Of a stretch of DNA of 12,142 nt, positions 1 to 6,946 are shown piece by piece. Made by a program: the position numbers and the translations under genes. The notes below the pieces were generated by a model. That model saw only the letters and a list, made by a program, of their open reading frames with translations, did not search any database and had not been told where the DNA came from. Source of the DNA: BS150m-G50 sp964517435 (lineage in GTDB: Bacteria > CAIWAD01 > BS150m-G50); assembly GCA_964517435.1 (NCBI GenBank), contig CAZFEC010000062.1:1-12142 (forward strand). Direction: 5' to 3'. How positions within the stretch are numbered: position 1 is the first letter of the stretch; each line of letters starts with the position of its first letter.

Positions 1-90
1 TACCTACGCTGTGCAGATCGCATGGCTACGGATCCGTTTGAATCGGACTGTGGCCAAGGTTTTCGTATCGCGAGGACGGTGAATCCGTAA
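1..90 (+). CDS. C-terminal end of a formylglycine-generating enzyme (SUMF1/FGE-sulfatase)-like protein, partial
   Basis: The frame is open from the window edge to a TAA at 88-90 and gives 29 residues. They contain R-C-A-D-R, then D-P, then G-Q-G-F-R-I-A-R-T. This arrangement (R-x-A-x-R, a proline-containing stretch, then G-F-R-x-x-R near the C-terminus) is the usual ending of FGE-sulfatase/SUMF1-fold proteins. In bacteria these include true sulfatase-maturing enzymes and many exported or signalling proteins that only share the fold. Too little is visible to choose among these. The gene converges on the metallophosphoesterase gene, with only 30 bp between the stop codons. Assignment rests on a short motif, so it is moderate. 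Confidence 0.55.
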   Translation, partial: YLRCADRMATDPFESDCGQGFRIARTVNP

Positions 91-115
91 ACGATCCCCC
101 TGCACAAACCGTCCT
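73..115. terminator. Possible hairpin between convergent genes
   Basis: AGGACGGT (73-80) and ACCGTCCT (108-115) form a perfect 8-bp inverted repeat with a 27-nt loop, straddling the end of the left partial gene and the space before the convergent stop codon at 121. No T-run follows on either strand and the loop is long, so a bidirectional terminator role is only a guess. Confidence 0.2.
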
Positions 116-120
116 GCAAC

Positions 121-3100
121 CTATTCCTCCACCACCCCCGTGACCCGGAAGTAGCAGTACTCCGACTGGAGTGATACGCTGTAGGTCGACTGCGTCACGG
201 TGTCCACCAGTTCGAACGGTCCGAACGGTTCCGCGGCGCCGTATACCCTGTAGAAATTGTAGCCGGGATCGCCGGGCCAGCTCAACAGCAGCTCCTCTCC
301 GGCGCGGGTCATCGTCAACAAACCGACTCCATCCATGGTATGGATGTAATCCACCTTGGTTTCACTATCCTGCGATAGATCGTAGTAGACACTCAGTGTG
401 ACGGTGTAGTCGCCCGGTTCGTAGTAGGTCCAGCAGGGATCCTGCTCGTCGCTGTCGATAATAGTGTCACCATCCAGGTCCCACTCCCAGGCCTGCACCA
501 CACCTGTAGAGAGATCGCTGAACTGAACATCCAGGGGTACTTCGCCTATGGTAATGTCGGCGGTGAACTCCGCCTCGGCCGGGACCGAAGTATGTACGAA
601 CGACAGCGGCTGGGACCATCCCGACCAGAGCAGATTCTGATCGCGATAACGCACCCGCCACCAGACCGTGGCGCCTTCCGCGATCAATGCATCATCGACG
701 GTCAGCCGGGTCAGATCGATGCCGTCATTGAGATCGATCGGCTCCCAGAGCGGCGCGCCGGTGTCGTAGTAGATGTTTTCCCAGTCCCACCGCTCATCCA
801 CCAGCGTGGTGTTCCAATCCTCCGGATCCTGGCTGACTTGAAACTGGGAAGACATCACCGGATAATCGCCCTGGTAGGGTGAACCGATCAACTTCAGCGG
901 GTAGCCGGCGCTGTCGGAGGGGGCCAATGCCAGCGGCGTTGCAGGCGGCGCGGCGTTGCGATGGCGCTGCCAGCTGTCCATCAGCTCGTTATCGAGCGGC
1001 AGGTCGGTATGACCCAAAGTGTAGGTGCTCGCTGTGTAGCTGTTGGTAGCGCAATCAATGTCGAACAGGTTGTAGCAGTAATGGTCCAGGGAGCGATGTA
1101 GCTCATCGTAATCGGTCTGGTTGCCGTACATACGCCAGCGATCGAGGGCGGAACCGCCGCCCCCGGTGAGTAGAATCCGTAGATTGCCTTCCGGCCAGGC
1201 GCCCCGTTCGTAGTTGTGCGAGTGGCCATAACTCAGATGCTCCACCTTGCTGTACTGCACCAGCAGTGGAATCACCTGATTCTGCACCCAAGATGTATTC
1301 CCGTCCGGCCAGACTTCGCTGCGTCCTGGATGATGCAGGAAAGCGAAAACCATGTTGATGTCGGGATTGGTCTCCGCCGCCGCCACCTGCTGCTCCAGCC
1401 AGGTGAGCTGGGTCGTCCCCTGCGTGTTGCTGTTCAAGGCGATAAACAGCACCGGTCCGATGCGGAAAGAATAATAGCGTTCCCCTTCCGGACCCCCGAC
1501 ATCCTCATACTTCATGTAGTTGTAATAATGCGCCGCCTCCGCTTCATGATTGCCGATGCTGATCATGTAGGGCAGGTCGCCGGAGAGGGGACTGATGGGA
1601 TTGAAGTGCTCGGTTATGTACTGTGAGAGCACAGAGCCGGTAGAGACGATATCACCGACATTGAACAGCAGGTTGACGTGATTGTGATAATCGTCGCCGT
1701 ACAGTTCCGTGATCTTCTCCTTCATGGCGTCGATCACCATACTGTGAGCGGTGAAATCGGTGCGGGTGTCGCCGTAGACCAGAAAGCGGATATGGCCGGT
1801 GAAGCCGGTGTCGAGCGGTTGGGTGCAGAAAGCGTGGACGTCGGAACTGTCGGTTGCGGTCACGCAGCGATAGAAATACTCGGTTTCCGGCTGCAGCCCG
1901 GTCAACTGCACGGTGTGCCACCAGGTACTGCCGTCGAATTGATGACAGTCGCCCGTCTCGCTCTGATCCAGGTCCGCGGAGGTGCCGTAGATGACCTGCG
2001 ATTCAATCGCAGTGGCTGAGTGCCAGCTGATATAGATGGAAGTTGGGGTAGGAGTCTGGAGATACGTGTCCATGAAGGGCACTTCCGGGCCCTCGAACTC
2101 ATGGCCGTACCCATCCAGGTCGGCCATCTCGACGGCGCTGAGCGGTCGGTCGAAAAGCGCGATACGTGCCACGTCCAGAGGACCGTCCTCACCGTCCTGG
2201 TCGGCGAAGAACAGCACTTGGTTGACTCCCTCGCCGGGGTAGAGTGAGAAACGCCCTTCGTAGGCCTGTGCGCCGCCGATGTGCAGCAGCTGCCCGTCCA
2301 GGTAGTAATTGTAGTGGACACCCAGGTCAACTGAGATACTCAGGCGGTACCACTCCTGGGGCACGACCGTGTATTCCGAGTAGCCGGTATCCCCCACGCC
2401 CACCTGACCGCTGGAATTGATGAACCAGTCGCCGTCGTTGCTGTTGGACCAGTTGGTCTGGTAGAGGCAGTACCAGGTGGAGAGCGCCGGGATGCGGACA
2501 TCCATCACCAGCGTGAACTGGTTGACCCAGGCCGGATCAGCACCGGAACCGTTGGCGGGGATATCGTGGTAGCAGCGATAGAAACTGCCGACGCCGATGT
2601 TGGCGGCGCCGTCCCCCGGCTCCGGTCCGTCCACCGCGGTGTGGCTGCCGGAAAGCTCCAGGGCGTTGCCGGTCACTGCAGCGGTCAGATCGCCCGGATC
2701 GTCAAAGGTCCAGAGACCGACCAGGCCGGCCGGGAAGTCTGAGGAGTCGAGGGCGGCGTCGTAGGTGTTGACGCCGGGTAGCAACTCAACGCCCGCCTGG
2801 CGGTGGTCATAGTAGCCGTTCTTGAAGATGTGCACATCGTAAGTGCCGGACCAGATGTCCGCCAGAGTGTAGCTGCCGTCAGGTCCGGTAGCTGTCTCCA
2901 GGGCGCCGAAGCGAACGGTGGCGTCGGGCAACGGGTCGCCGGTCTCCGTCGCTGTGACCAGACCGGAAACGCTGGCATCGGGAGGCAGCTGCTCGAAGAG
3001 GATCGCCAGTTCGTCGAAAGGATAGGCGGCCGGTTCCGCATCCAGCGAAGCCATCAGACCGATCGAGCCGGAGGCGTTCTCGATGCCGATCGTCTCGCCG

Positions 3101-3744
3101 TTGATGTCGATGCCGCCGGCCAGGGTCAGGTACTGCAGCAGGATAGTGCCGTCCGGGTGAAGAATCGCCTGGGCGGTGATGGTGCCGTTGCCGCCGTACT
3201 CCCGTACCGCCTGGAACTGGCAGATCCAGTTCCCCTGCGCATCCTCGCCGTAGTAGACCGTACCGCCGCTGGCGGGATTGAGATCATCCCAGAACAGGCA
3301 GATCAGGTTATTTGGTTCACTGCCGCTCGGTATGGGTTCGTTGTTGTAGATAGTACTGCCGCCGCCGAACGCCAGCATGCCGTTGGAACAAATGTAGATT
3401 TCGTCATAGCCGACGTCGTAGAAGTCGAAAGTGAAGGGCAGGGTGACCGGACCGTGGTAGTCGTCGTCGGCCAGACCGGTTACCGGTGTGCCTGTCCCGG
3501 AGATATCCTGCCAGGTGAATACGGGGCCGTCCAGCTCCTGGCTGTCGCGGTAGACATAGCCACCGCCGTCCGGTCCGCCGCTTTCCCGCAGCGGGCGGGG
3601 CAACCAGCCAGGATGGGGATTGTGCTCACCCTTGCGCAGCTGGATCTGGTCCCGTTCCTGTTCAGGAGCGAGTTCGACATGGGCCGATGCTACCTGCAGG
3701 CAGAGCAGGCTGCTGAGGCAGGCTGTTAGAAGTAGCGATAACAT
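121..3744 (-). CDS. Secreted multidomain metallophosphoesterase (purple acid phosphatase-like) with LamG and PKD modules
   Basis: A 1207-residue exported protein expected to hydrolyse phosphoesters outside the cell or on its surface. Order of parts: hydrophobic signal (1-21, likely cut after ASA); a beta-sandwich common in FCB exported proteins (about 65-250, with SNGMLAF and FWDDLNP); a carboxypeptidase-regulatory-like domain (258-332); LamG (340-548); an FN3-like purple-acid-phosphatase N-domain (555-645); the catalytic metallophosphoesterase domain (652-900); an Ig/FN3-like segment (935-1050); PKD (1053-1136); a final FN3-like segment to the end. The metal-site motifs are all visible: GDTR (658-661), GD (697-698), GNHE (731-734), LHH (803-805) and GHSHNYER (840-847). 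In the first motif Arg stands where many relatives have His or Gly. The start is fixed by a TAA immediately upstream and by a GGGGGG ribosome site at 3749-3754. No C-terminal sorting tag is seen. The substrate is unknown. Confidence 0.9.
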   Translation of the reverse strand: MLSLLLTACLSSLLCLQVASAHVELAPEQERDQIQLRKGEHNPHPGWLPRPLRESGGPDGGGYVYRDSQELDGPVFTWQDISGTGTPVTGLADDDYHGPVTLPFTFDFYDVGYDEIYICSNGMLAFGGGSTIYNNEPIPSGSEPNNLICLFWDDLNPASGGTVYYGEDAQGNWICQFQAVREYGGNGTITAQAILHPDGTILLQYLTLAGGIDINGETIGIENASGSIGLMASLDAEPAAYPFDELAILFEQLPPDASVSGLVTATETGDPLPDATVRFGALETATGPDGSYTLADIWSGTYDVHIFKNGYYDHRQAGVELLPGVNTYDAALDSSDFPAGLVGLWTFDDPGDLTAAVTGNALELSGSHTAVDGPEPGDGAANIGVGSFYRCYHDIPANGSGADPAWVNQFTLVMDVRIPALSTWYCLYQTNWSNSNDGDWFINSSGQVGVGDTGYSEYTVVPQEWYRLSISVDLGVHYNYYLDGQLLHIGGAQAYEGRFSLYPGEGVNQVLFFADQDGEDGPLDVARIALFDRPLSAVEMADLDGYGHEFEGPEVPFMDTYLQTPTPTSIYISWHSATAIESQVIYGTSADLDQSETGDCHQFDGSTWWHTVQLTGLQPETEYFYRCVTATDSSDVHAFCTQPLDTGFTGHIRFLVYGDTRTDFTAHSMVIDAMKEKITELYGDDYHNHVNLLFNVGDIVSTGSVLSQYITEHFNPISPLSGDLPYMISIGNHEAEAAHYYNYMKYEDVGGPEGERYYSFRIGPVLFIALNSNTQGTTQLTWLEQQVAAAETNPDINMVFAFLHHPGRSEVWPDGNTSWVQNQVIPLLVQYSKVEHLSYGHSHNYERGAWPEGNLRILLTGGGGSALDRWRMYGNQTDYDELHRSLDHYCYNLFDIDCATNSYTASTYTLGHTDLPLDNELMDSWQRHRNAAPPATPLALAPSDSAGYPLKLIGSPYQGDYPVMSSQFQVSQDPEDWNTTLVDERWDWENIYYDTGAPLWEPIDLNDGIDLTRLTVDDALIAEGATVWWRVRYRDQNLLWSGWSQPLSFVHTSVPAEAEFTADITIGEVPLDVQFSDLSTGVVQAWEWDLDGDTIIDSDEQDPCWTYYEPGDYTVTLSVYYDLSQDSETKVDYIHTMDGVGLLTMTRAGEELLLSWPGDPGYNFYRVYGAAEPFGPFELVDTVTQSTYSVSLQSEYCYFRVTGVVEE

Positions 3745-3982
3745 TTATCCCCCCATTTCCTTAGAAACCCAGGTTAAATTCAAGTATTTCAAGCGAAAAC
3801 AGCAGCCAAAGGCAGGAAAATGCACTTAAATGGCTGGTTTTCAACCAATTAGCATGGTCCGACCCCGATTGGCGATAGTTATCAACATAGTAATCTTTTT
3901 CGATATAAGTGATTGTGGAGAAGACGTTTCGTACATTGAATCCACTGTTCATTCCATGAGACCTGAAGAGGGGAGGTACCAT
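3745..3982. promoter_or_regulatory. Divergent intergenic region between the metallophosphoesterase gene and the FN3-LamG gene
   Basis: This 238-bp stretch separates two divergently transcribed genes and should hold both promoters. It is AT-richer than its flanks. A possible rightward promoter is TTGGCG (3869-3874), 16 bp, TAATCT (3891-3896), but the match is weak. It also holds a small inverted repeat TGGTT/AACCA (3835-3847) and the motif GGTCCGACCC (3856-3865), which recurs at 11693-11702. A good ribosome binding site (GAGGGGAGG, 3968-3976) lies just before the rightward start codon. Confidence 0.4.
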
Positions 3983-4993
3983 ATGTTGAGAAAGCCGTAT
4001 GCTGCCGGTTGTGCGTTTGCGTTTATCTGCTCAATCTGTCTCATCTGGCTGTCATTTCAGGCACCTCCAGCCCTCGCCGCTCCCCCACAGGCGGTTGACG
4101 ATTTAATACTGACAGTAAACGGATCGGAACTGGAACTCAACTGGTCCGCACCGCGCCAGGATGTGGAGGGCAATCCGGTTGCTGTCCAATACTACGAAGT
4201 CTTTCGCAGCAGTAATCCGTGGTTTCTACCCAGCTACATTTACTCGCGAGGCACGTTTTTAGGTCCTCCTTACATAGAGCCTCGCGAGCCGGTTAATCAC
4301 TACTTCTGCGTTACCGTAGAGGGCGAGACGCTGGCGCCGCTGCCTGGACTGCTGGCTTATTATCCTTTCGCTGAGGATCCCCAGGATCAGAGCTTCAATG
4401 ACTTCCATGGCGCACTGCAGGGCGGGGCCTCGATCGGGCATTATCTGCAGATAGGGGACAACGATCAGGATCATGTTATCCTGCCAGCTGTTGTCTTCGA
4501 CGGTCTGATGGACTTCACCGTTACCGCATCACTGCAGTTCGACGTGCTGCATACTTTTTGTGAATCCGGATTTACCCCCCTGCACAGCCTGTTGAACTGC
4601 GGGACGCATTCGATTATCAACACCTTCTGGATCGCTTATATCCCCAATACCCACCAATGGCTGCTTCATATCTACAGTAACCATCTTTTCGATTTCTTCC
4701 CGCTGGTGGAAGATACCTGGTTCCATATTGCTTTCAGCCGGGAAGGGGGAATCCTGAAGCTGTTCTACGAAGGCGTCCCATTCGCAATGTTGCCCGGAAC
4801 GACGCAACCGCTGGATGTAGATCCCGGCGGAGCCCTTATCGGCCAGGATCAGGACGAGTTCGGGGGCATGTTCGAAGCGTGTCAGTCCTGGGCGGGGGGT
4901 GTCGCCCGCATGCGGATCTACAACCGGGCGCTGGGAGATGCGGAAGTGGTGCAGGTCTGCCAACAGGATCAGATATTGATTCCGATACCCTGA
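3983..4993 (+). CDS. Small secreted FN3 + LamG (concanavalin A-like) domain protein
   Basis: 336 residues, probably an exported binding protein. The N-terminus is a clear signal peptide (basic MLRKPY, hydrophobic core, likely cut near ALAAPP around residue 33). An FN3-like segment follows (about 38-112, with LELNWSAP and YYEVFRS), then a LamG/concanavalin A-like fold (about 120-328, starting GLLAYYPFAEDP and ending MRIYNRALGDAEV). No catalytic residues or sorting tag are recognised. The frame stays open upstream to an ATG at 3830, but that would bury the signal peptide behind 51 residues; the ATG at 3983 has a strong GAGGGGAGG ribosome site 6 nt before it, so it is preferred. The adenylate-kinase-like gene starts 17 nt downstream on the same strand, suggesting co-transcription. 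The ligand is unknown; LamG domains often bind glycans or proteins. Confidence 0.85.
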   Translation: MLRKPYAAGCAFAFICSICLIWLSFQAPPALAAPPQAVDDLILTVNGSELELNWSAPRQDVEGNPVAVQYYEVFRSSNPWFLPSYIYSRGTFLGPPYIEPREPVNHYFCVTVEGETLAPLPGLLAYYPFAEDPQDQSFNDFHGALQGGASIGHYLQIGDNDQDHVILPAVVFDGLMDFTVTASLQFDVLHTFCESGFTPLHSLLNCGTHSIINTFWIAYIPNTHQWLLHIYSNHLFDFFPLVEDTWFHIAFSREGGILKLFYEGVPFAMLPGTTQPLDVDPGGALIGQDQDEFGGMFEACQSWAGGVARMRIYNRALGDAEVVQVCQQDQILIPIP

Positions 4994-5010
4994 TGCTGGG
5001 GGAATGAAAG

Positions 5011-5823
5011 ATGCCGCTGGATAGACTGAAGCAACTGGTCAAGGGTAAACGGATCCTGCTTTTCGGTCCGCCGGGGGGTGGCAAAGGTGCCCGATCGGAA
5101 GATTTGCAGGAGCTGGGGCTTATACCGGTAGCTTCCGGTGTCGCTCTCAGGGCGAAAGTGCGCGATGGTTCGCAAGTGTGCGATGGTTCGCAAGTGCGTG
5201 ATGAACCTGAGTCGGCTCTGGGACTGCGGATACGGGAGTATATGCAGCGCGGCGCCCTGGTACCGGACGACATTGTGGTGCCGGTGGTACTCGAATATCT
5301 CCAGCAACCGCAGTGCAGGCAACAGGGATATCTCCTGGATGGCTTTCCGCGTACCCGGTCGCAGTGCGAACTGCTCTTCTCCCATGAGGATATCGACCTG
5401 GTTCTCCATCTCGAAGTACCGCGCGCGTTTCTCATCTTCGGAGTGATCGGCTGCAACCGGACCGGCTGCGTCGAATGCGGCAGCGGTTTCAGCGATTTCG
5501 ATCCGCCGCGGGAGGCGGACCGCTGCGATCACTGCGGCGGCCAGCTGCGGCAACGGGTCGACGATACCGAAGCCACTATCACCCGGCGGCTGGCGGTCTA
5601 CGCGGAGCAGACCCTGGCTTTTCTGCAGGATCTGGAGGCGAAAGGTATTGTCAAACGGTTGCCGATCACGGTCCCGCAGGACCAGGCGGTTGACGAGCGG
5701 TTCCTGCTGAAGTTGAACGGTAAGGTGTATTTCACCGAGGATGAGGGTGATAAACTGAGATTGCTCAACCGGGAGGGGATGCGGAGGCGGCTCTACCGGC
5801 TGCTGGAAGAGCACCTCGGTTGA
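5011..5823 (+). CDS. Divergent adenylate kinase-like protein with Cys4 zinc lid and repeat-expanded loop
   Basis: 270 residues, cytoplasmic, nucleoside-monophosphate-kinase fold; canonical members convert ATP + AMP to 2 ADP. Visible parts: P-loop GPPGGGKG (19-26), NMP-site ASGVALR (41-47), DGFPRT (110-115), a zinc-lid with C153, C156, C172 and C175, and R182-V-D-D...R193-R-L. These match adenylate kinase order. Differences: the residue after the P-loop glycine is Ala rather than Thr, the Asp of the family's TGDMLR is Val (V44), and the conserved lid-hinge Arg (R119 in E. coli Adk) is Gly (G144); the second hinge Arg (R123) aligns with C148, although R150 may replace it. Residues 50-67 are a three-unit 6-residue repeat (VRDGSQ, VCDGSQ, VRDEPE), adding about 14 residues to a loop that is KSGSELG in E. 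coli. It may be a paralogue of the housekeeping enzyme or a related kinase with altered activity. GGGGG upstream is the ribosome site. Confidence 0.85.
   Translation: MPLDRLKQLVKGKRILLFGPPGGGKGARSEDLQELGLIPVASGVALRAKVRDGSQVCDGSQVRDEPESALGLRIREYMQRGALVPDDIVVPVVLEYLQQPQCRQQGYLLDGFPRTRSQCELLFSHEDIDLVLHLEVPRAFLIFGVIGCNRTGCVECGSGFSDFDPPREADRCDHCGGQLRQRVDDTEATITRRLAVYAEQTLAFLQDLEAKGIVKRLPITVPQDQAVDERFLLKLNGKVYFTEDEGDKLRLLNREGMRRRLYRLLEEHLG
5158..5211 (+). repeat. Array of three 18-bp tandem repeats inside the adenylate kinase-like gene
   Basis: Units: GTGCGCGATGGTTCGCAA (5158-5175), GTGTGCGATGGTTCGCAA (5176-5193, one mismatch) and a decayed third unit starting GTGCGTGATG (5194-5211). They encode VRDGSQ-VCDGSQ-VRDEPE in frame. 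The four bases before the first unit (GAAA) also resemble the end of a unit. The same unit occurs in the unrelated gene at 9873-9926. Junctions hold inverted repeats such as TCGCA/TGCGA. Confidence 0.9.
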
Positions 5824-5836
5824 ATTCCGTCATGCG

Positions 5837-5848
5837 GCGGGATCCCGC
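5837..5848. other. 12-bp perfect palindrome between convergent genes
   Basis: GCGGGATCCCGC is its own reverse complement and overlaps the last base of the minus-strand kinase stop codon; it lies 13 bp after the stop of the adenylate-kinase-like gene. It could help end transcription from both sides, but there is no T-run and a hairpin would have only about four stem pairs. Confidence 0.3.
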
Positions 5849-6717
5849 TATCTCCCTTCCATTGGAACGGGTCGGCACCCGGTCCAGTGCTCCGCCTTCA
5901 GCGTCTCGGCCCGGCGGTGGAACTGCTCGAAGAACTCAGTTAACTGACGATACTCTACCGGCAGCCGTCCGTAGCGATCCGAGATGATGACCGCCTCCAG
6001 CTCCCGACAGGCCCGCCTCAGCTCACCGGAATTATCGACGATGTACTGGAAGCTGGAGATCTTCTCCGAGTTGAGCACCGTACAGTAGGTGTCACGGGTT
6101 TCACGGGCTGAGTCAATGCGCAGCAGCAGATCCTGGTAGATCGACTGGTTGGGCAAAGCGCCCAGAATCGTAAGCACCTGATCGCAGTCGGTGTCCGCCG
6201 GTGTGGCCGGGAAAGCGGCGAGTGTCCCTGCGTCCAGCAGCTGTTGTTCCCGCGCTTCAACCAGGTTGCGATAGGCGAGCCGCTTGATGGTTGCGTCGTA
6301 ATCGACATACAGGCAGACCGGCAGCGAATCGGCAAACGCCCCTGCGCGCATCTGGAACTCCGACCAGATCCAGGAATGGATAATCAGATAATAGCCCTGA
6401 TCGAGCAGTTTCTTCGATTCAACCAGATCGACAACATAGCCTTTCGTTCGAACACCCTGCGCGTCGGCGGATATCGACTTGAGGTAGTTGGGATCATCAT
6501 CGGGAATGCTTTCGAATTCCTCCCAACTCAGGTTGTACCGATAGAAGGGATTGCCGACGCTCTCCTCCTCGCTGACGCGCAGATCGCGGGAAGCCCAGAC
6601 CACCAGCCATTTCAGCGGCAACCGCTCGAAGAGATAGTTGGTCACCGCTGACTTGCCGGCGCCGGGGCCGGCATACAGGACGATCAGCCGCGCCGGGCAA
6701 TCCGCCGGAGCAGGCAG
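5848..6717 (-). CDS. Guanylate kinase-like P-loop protein (start codon uncertain)
   Basis: A P-loop protein of about 289 residues with a guanylate-kinase-like layout; canonical enzymes phosphorylate GMP with ATP. In order: LIVLYAGPGAGKSAV (Walker A, encoded at about 6687-6643), ASRDLR (like the TTRxxR GMP-site segment), YRYNLSWEEFESI (like YhFvs-eeF), TKGYVVDLVESKKLLDQGYYLII (like the YGT...V...G-dvlLeI stretch), a strand LPVCLYVDYD, and FQYIVDNSGELRRACREL, like the family's YDYVIVNDDLE-A ending. About 50 extra residues follow, of no recognised type. It is more divergent than a housekeeping guanylate kinase. The first ATG/GTG/TTG in frame is a GTG at 6643-6645, inside the Walker A motif, so a true start must lie upstream. 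The only frame space is 6720-6646, bounded by TAG at 6721-6723; I place the start at the CTG of 6715-6717, 6 nt after an AGG. A fusion with the upstream small ORF is the alternative. Confidence 0.7.
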   Translation of the reverse strand: MPAPADCPARLIVLYAGPGAGKSAVTNYLFERLPLKWLVVWASRDLRVSEEESVGNPFYRYNLSWEEFESIPDDDPNYLKSISADAQGVRTKGYVVDLVESKKLLDQGYYLIIHSWIWSEFQMRAGAFADSLPVCLYVDYDATIKRLAYRNLVEAREQQLLDAGTLAAFPATPADTDCDQVLTILGALPNQSIYQDLLLRIDSARETRDTYCTVLNSEKISSFQYIVDNSGELRRACRELEAVIISDRYGRLPVEYRQLTEFFEQFHRRAETLKAEHWTGCRPVPMEGR

Positions 6718-6720
6718 CGA

Positions 6721-6894
6721 CTACCTGATCTCATTGAATTGTGAATCATCGAGCCGGGACAGATAGGCAACGGCATCAGGCCGCGCCATTTCGCGGCAGA
6801 CTTCGCTGAGCACCTGTCTGTCGCCGCGGAAAACACCCATCGCCAATAATTGTTTAATGAGTTCCAGCGGTTCGGTTGGAATGGCGTCCTGCAT
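6721..6894 (-). CDS. Small 57-residue helical protein upstream of the guanylate kinase-like gene
   Basis: An ATG at 6894-6892 preceded by TGAGGA with a 4-nt spacer opens a 57-codon frame ending in TAG at 6723-6721. The product (begins MQDAIPTEPLELIKQLLAMG, ends LSRLDDSQFNEIR) is charged, rich in predicted helix, and lacks a signal peptide or membrane segment. I do not recognise it. It lies 52 bp downstream of the propeller gene's stop, in the same direction. Its frame is identical to that of the kinase that follows, with only the TAG between them, so it may really be the N-terminal domain of that protein cut off by a nonsense mutation, or a separate, translationally coupled gene. The good ribosome site and clean frame argue that it is translated. 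Confidence 0.5.
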   Translation of the reverse strand: MQDAIPTEPLELIKQLLAMGVFRGDRQVLSEVCREMARPDAVAYLSRLDDSQFNEIR

Positions 6895-6946
6895 CGTATC
6901 CTCATTGTAGATATCAGAAAATACCGTTTCCTGAAGCGGGCAGCAC

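Noticed and set aside
1..120. tRNA or other RNA gene at the left edge
   Set aside because: No cloverleaf arms could be formed; the open frame with an FGE-like ending explains the sequence better.
2803..3729. 308-codon open frame antisense to the metallophosphoesterase gene
   Set aside because: No recognisable motifs or signal; it mirrors the codon bias of the real gene.
3830..3982. Upstream in-frame ATG that would lengthen the FN3-LamG protein by 51 residues
   Set aside because: It would bury the signal peptide, and the strong ribosome site lies before the ATG at 3983.
5158..5211. CRISPR array
   Set aside because: Units are 18 bp, contiguous, without spacers, and translated inside a gene.
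4969..5814. 281-codon open frame antisense to the adenylate kinase-like gene
   Set aside because: It overlaps a gene with clear kinase motifs almost completely and shows no domain of its own.
6721..6723. Recoding of TAG to an amino acid throughout the genome
   Set aside because: TAG ends the metallophosphoesterase, kinase-like and propeller genes in this same window at sensible places.
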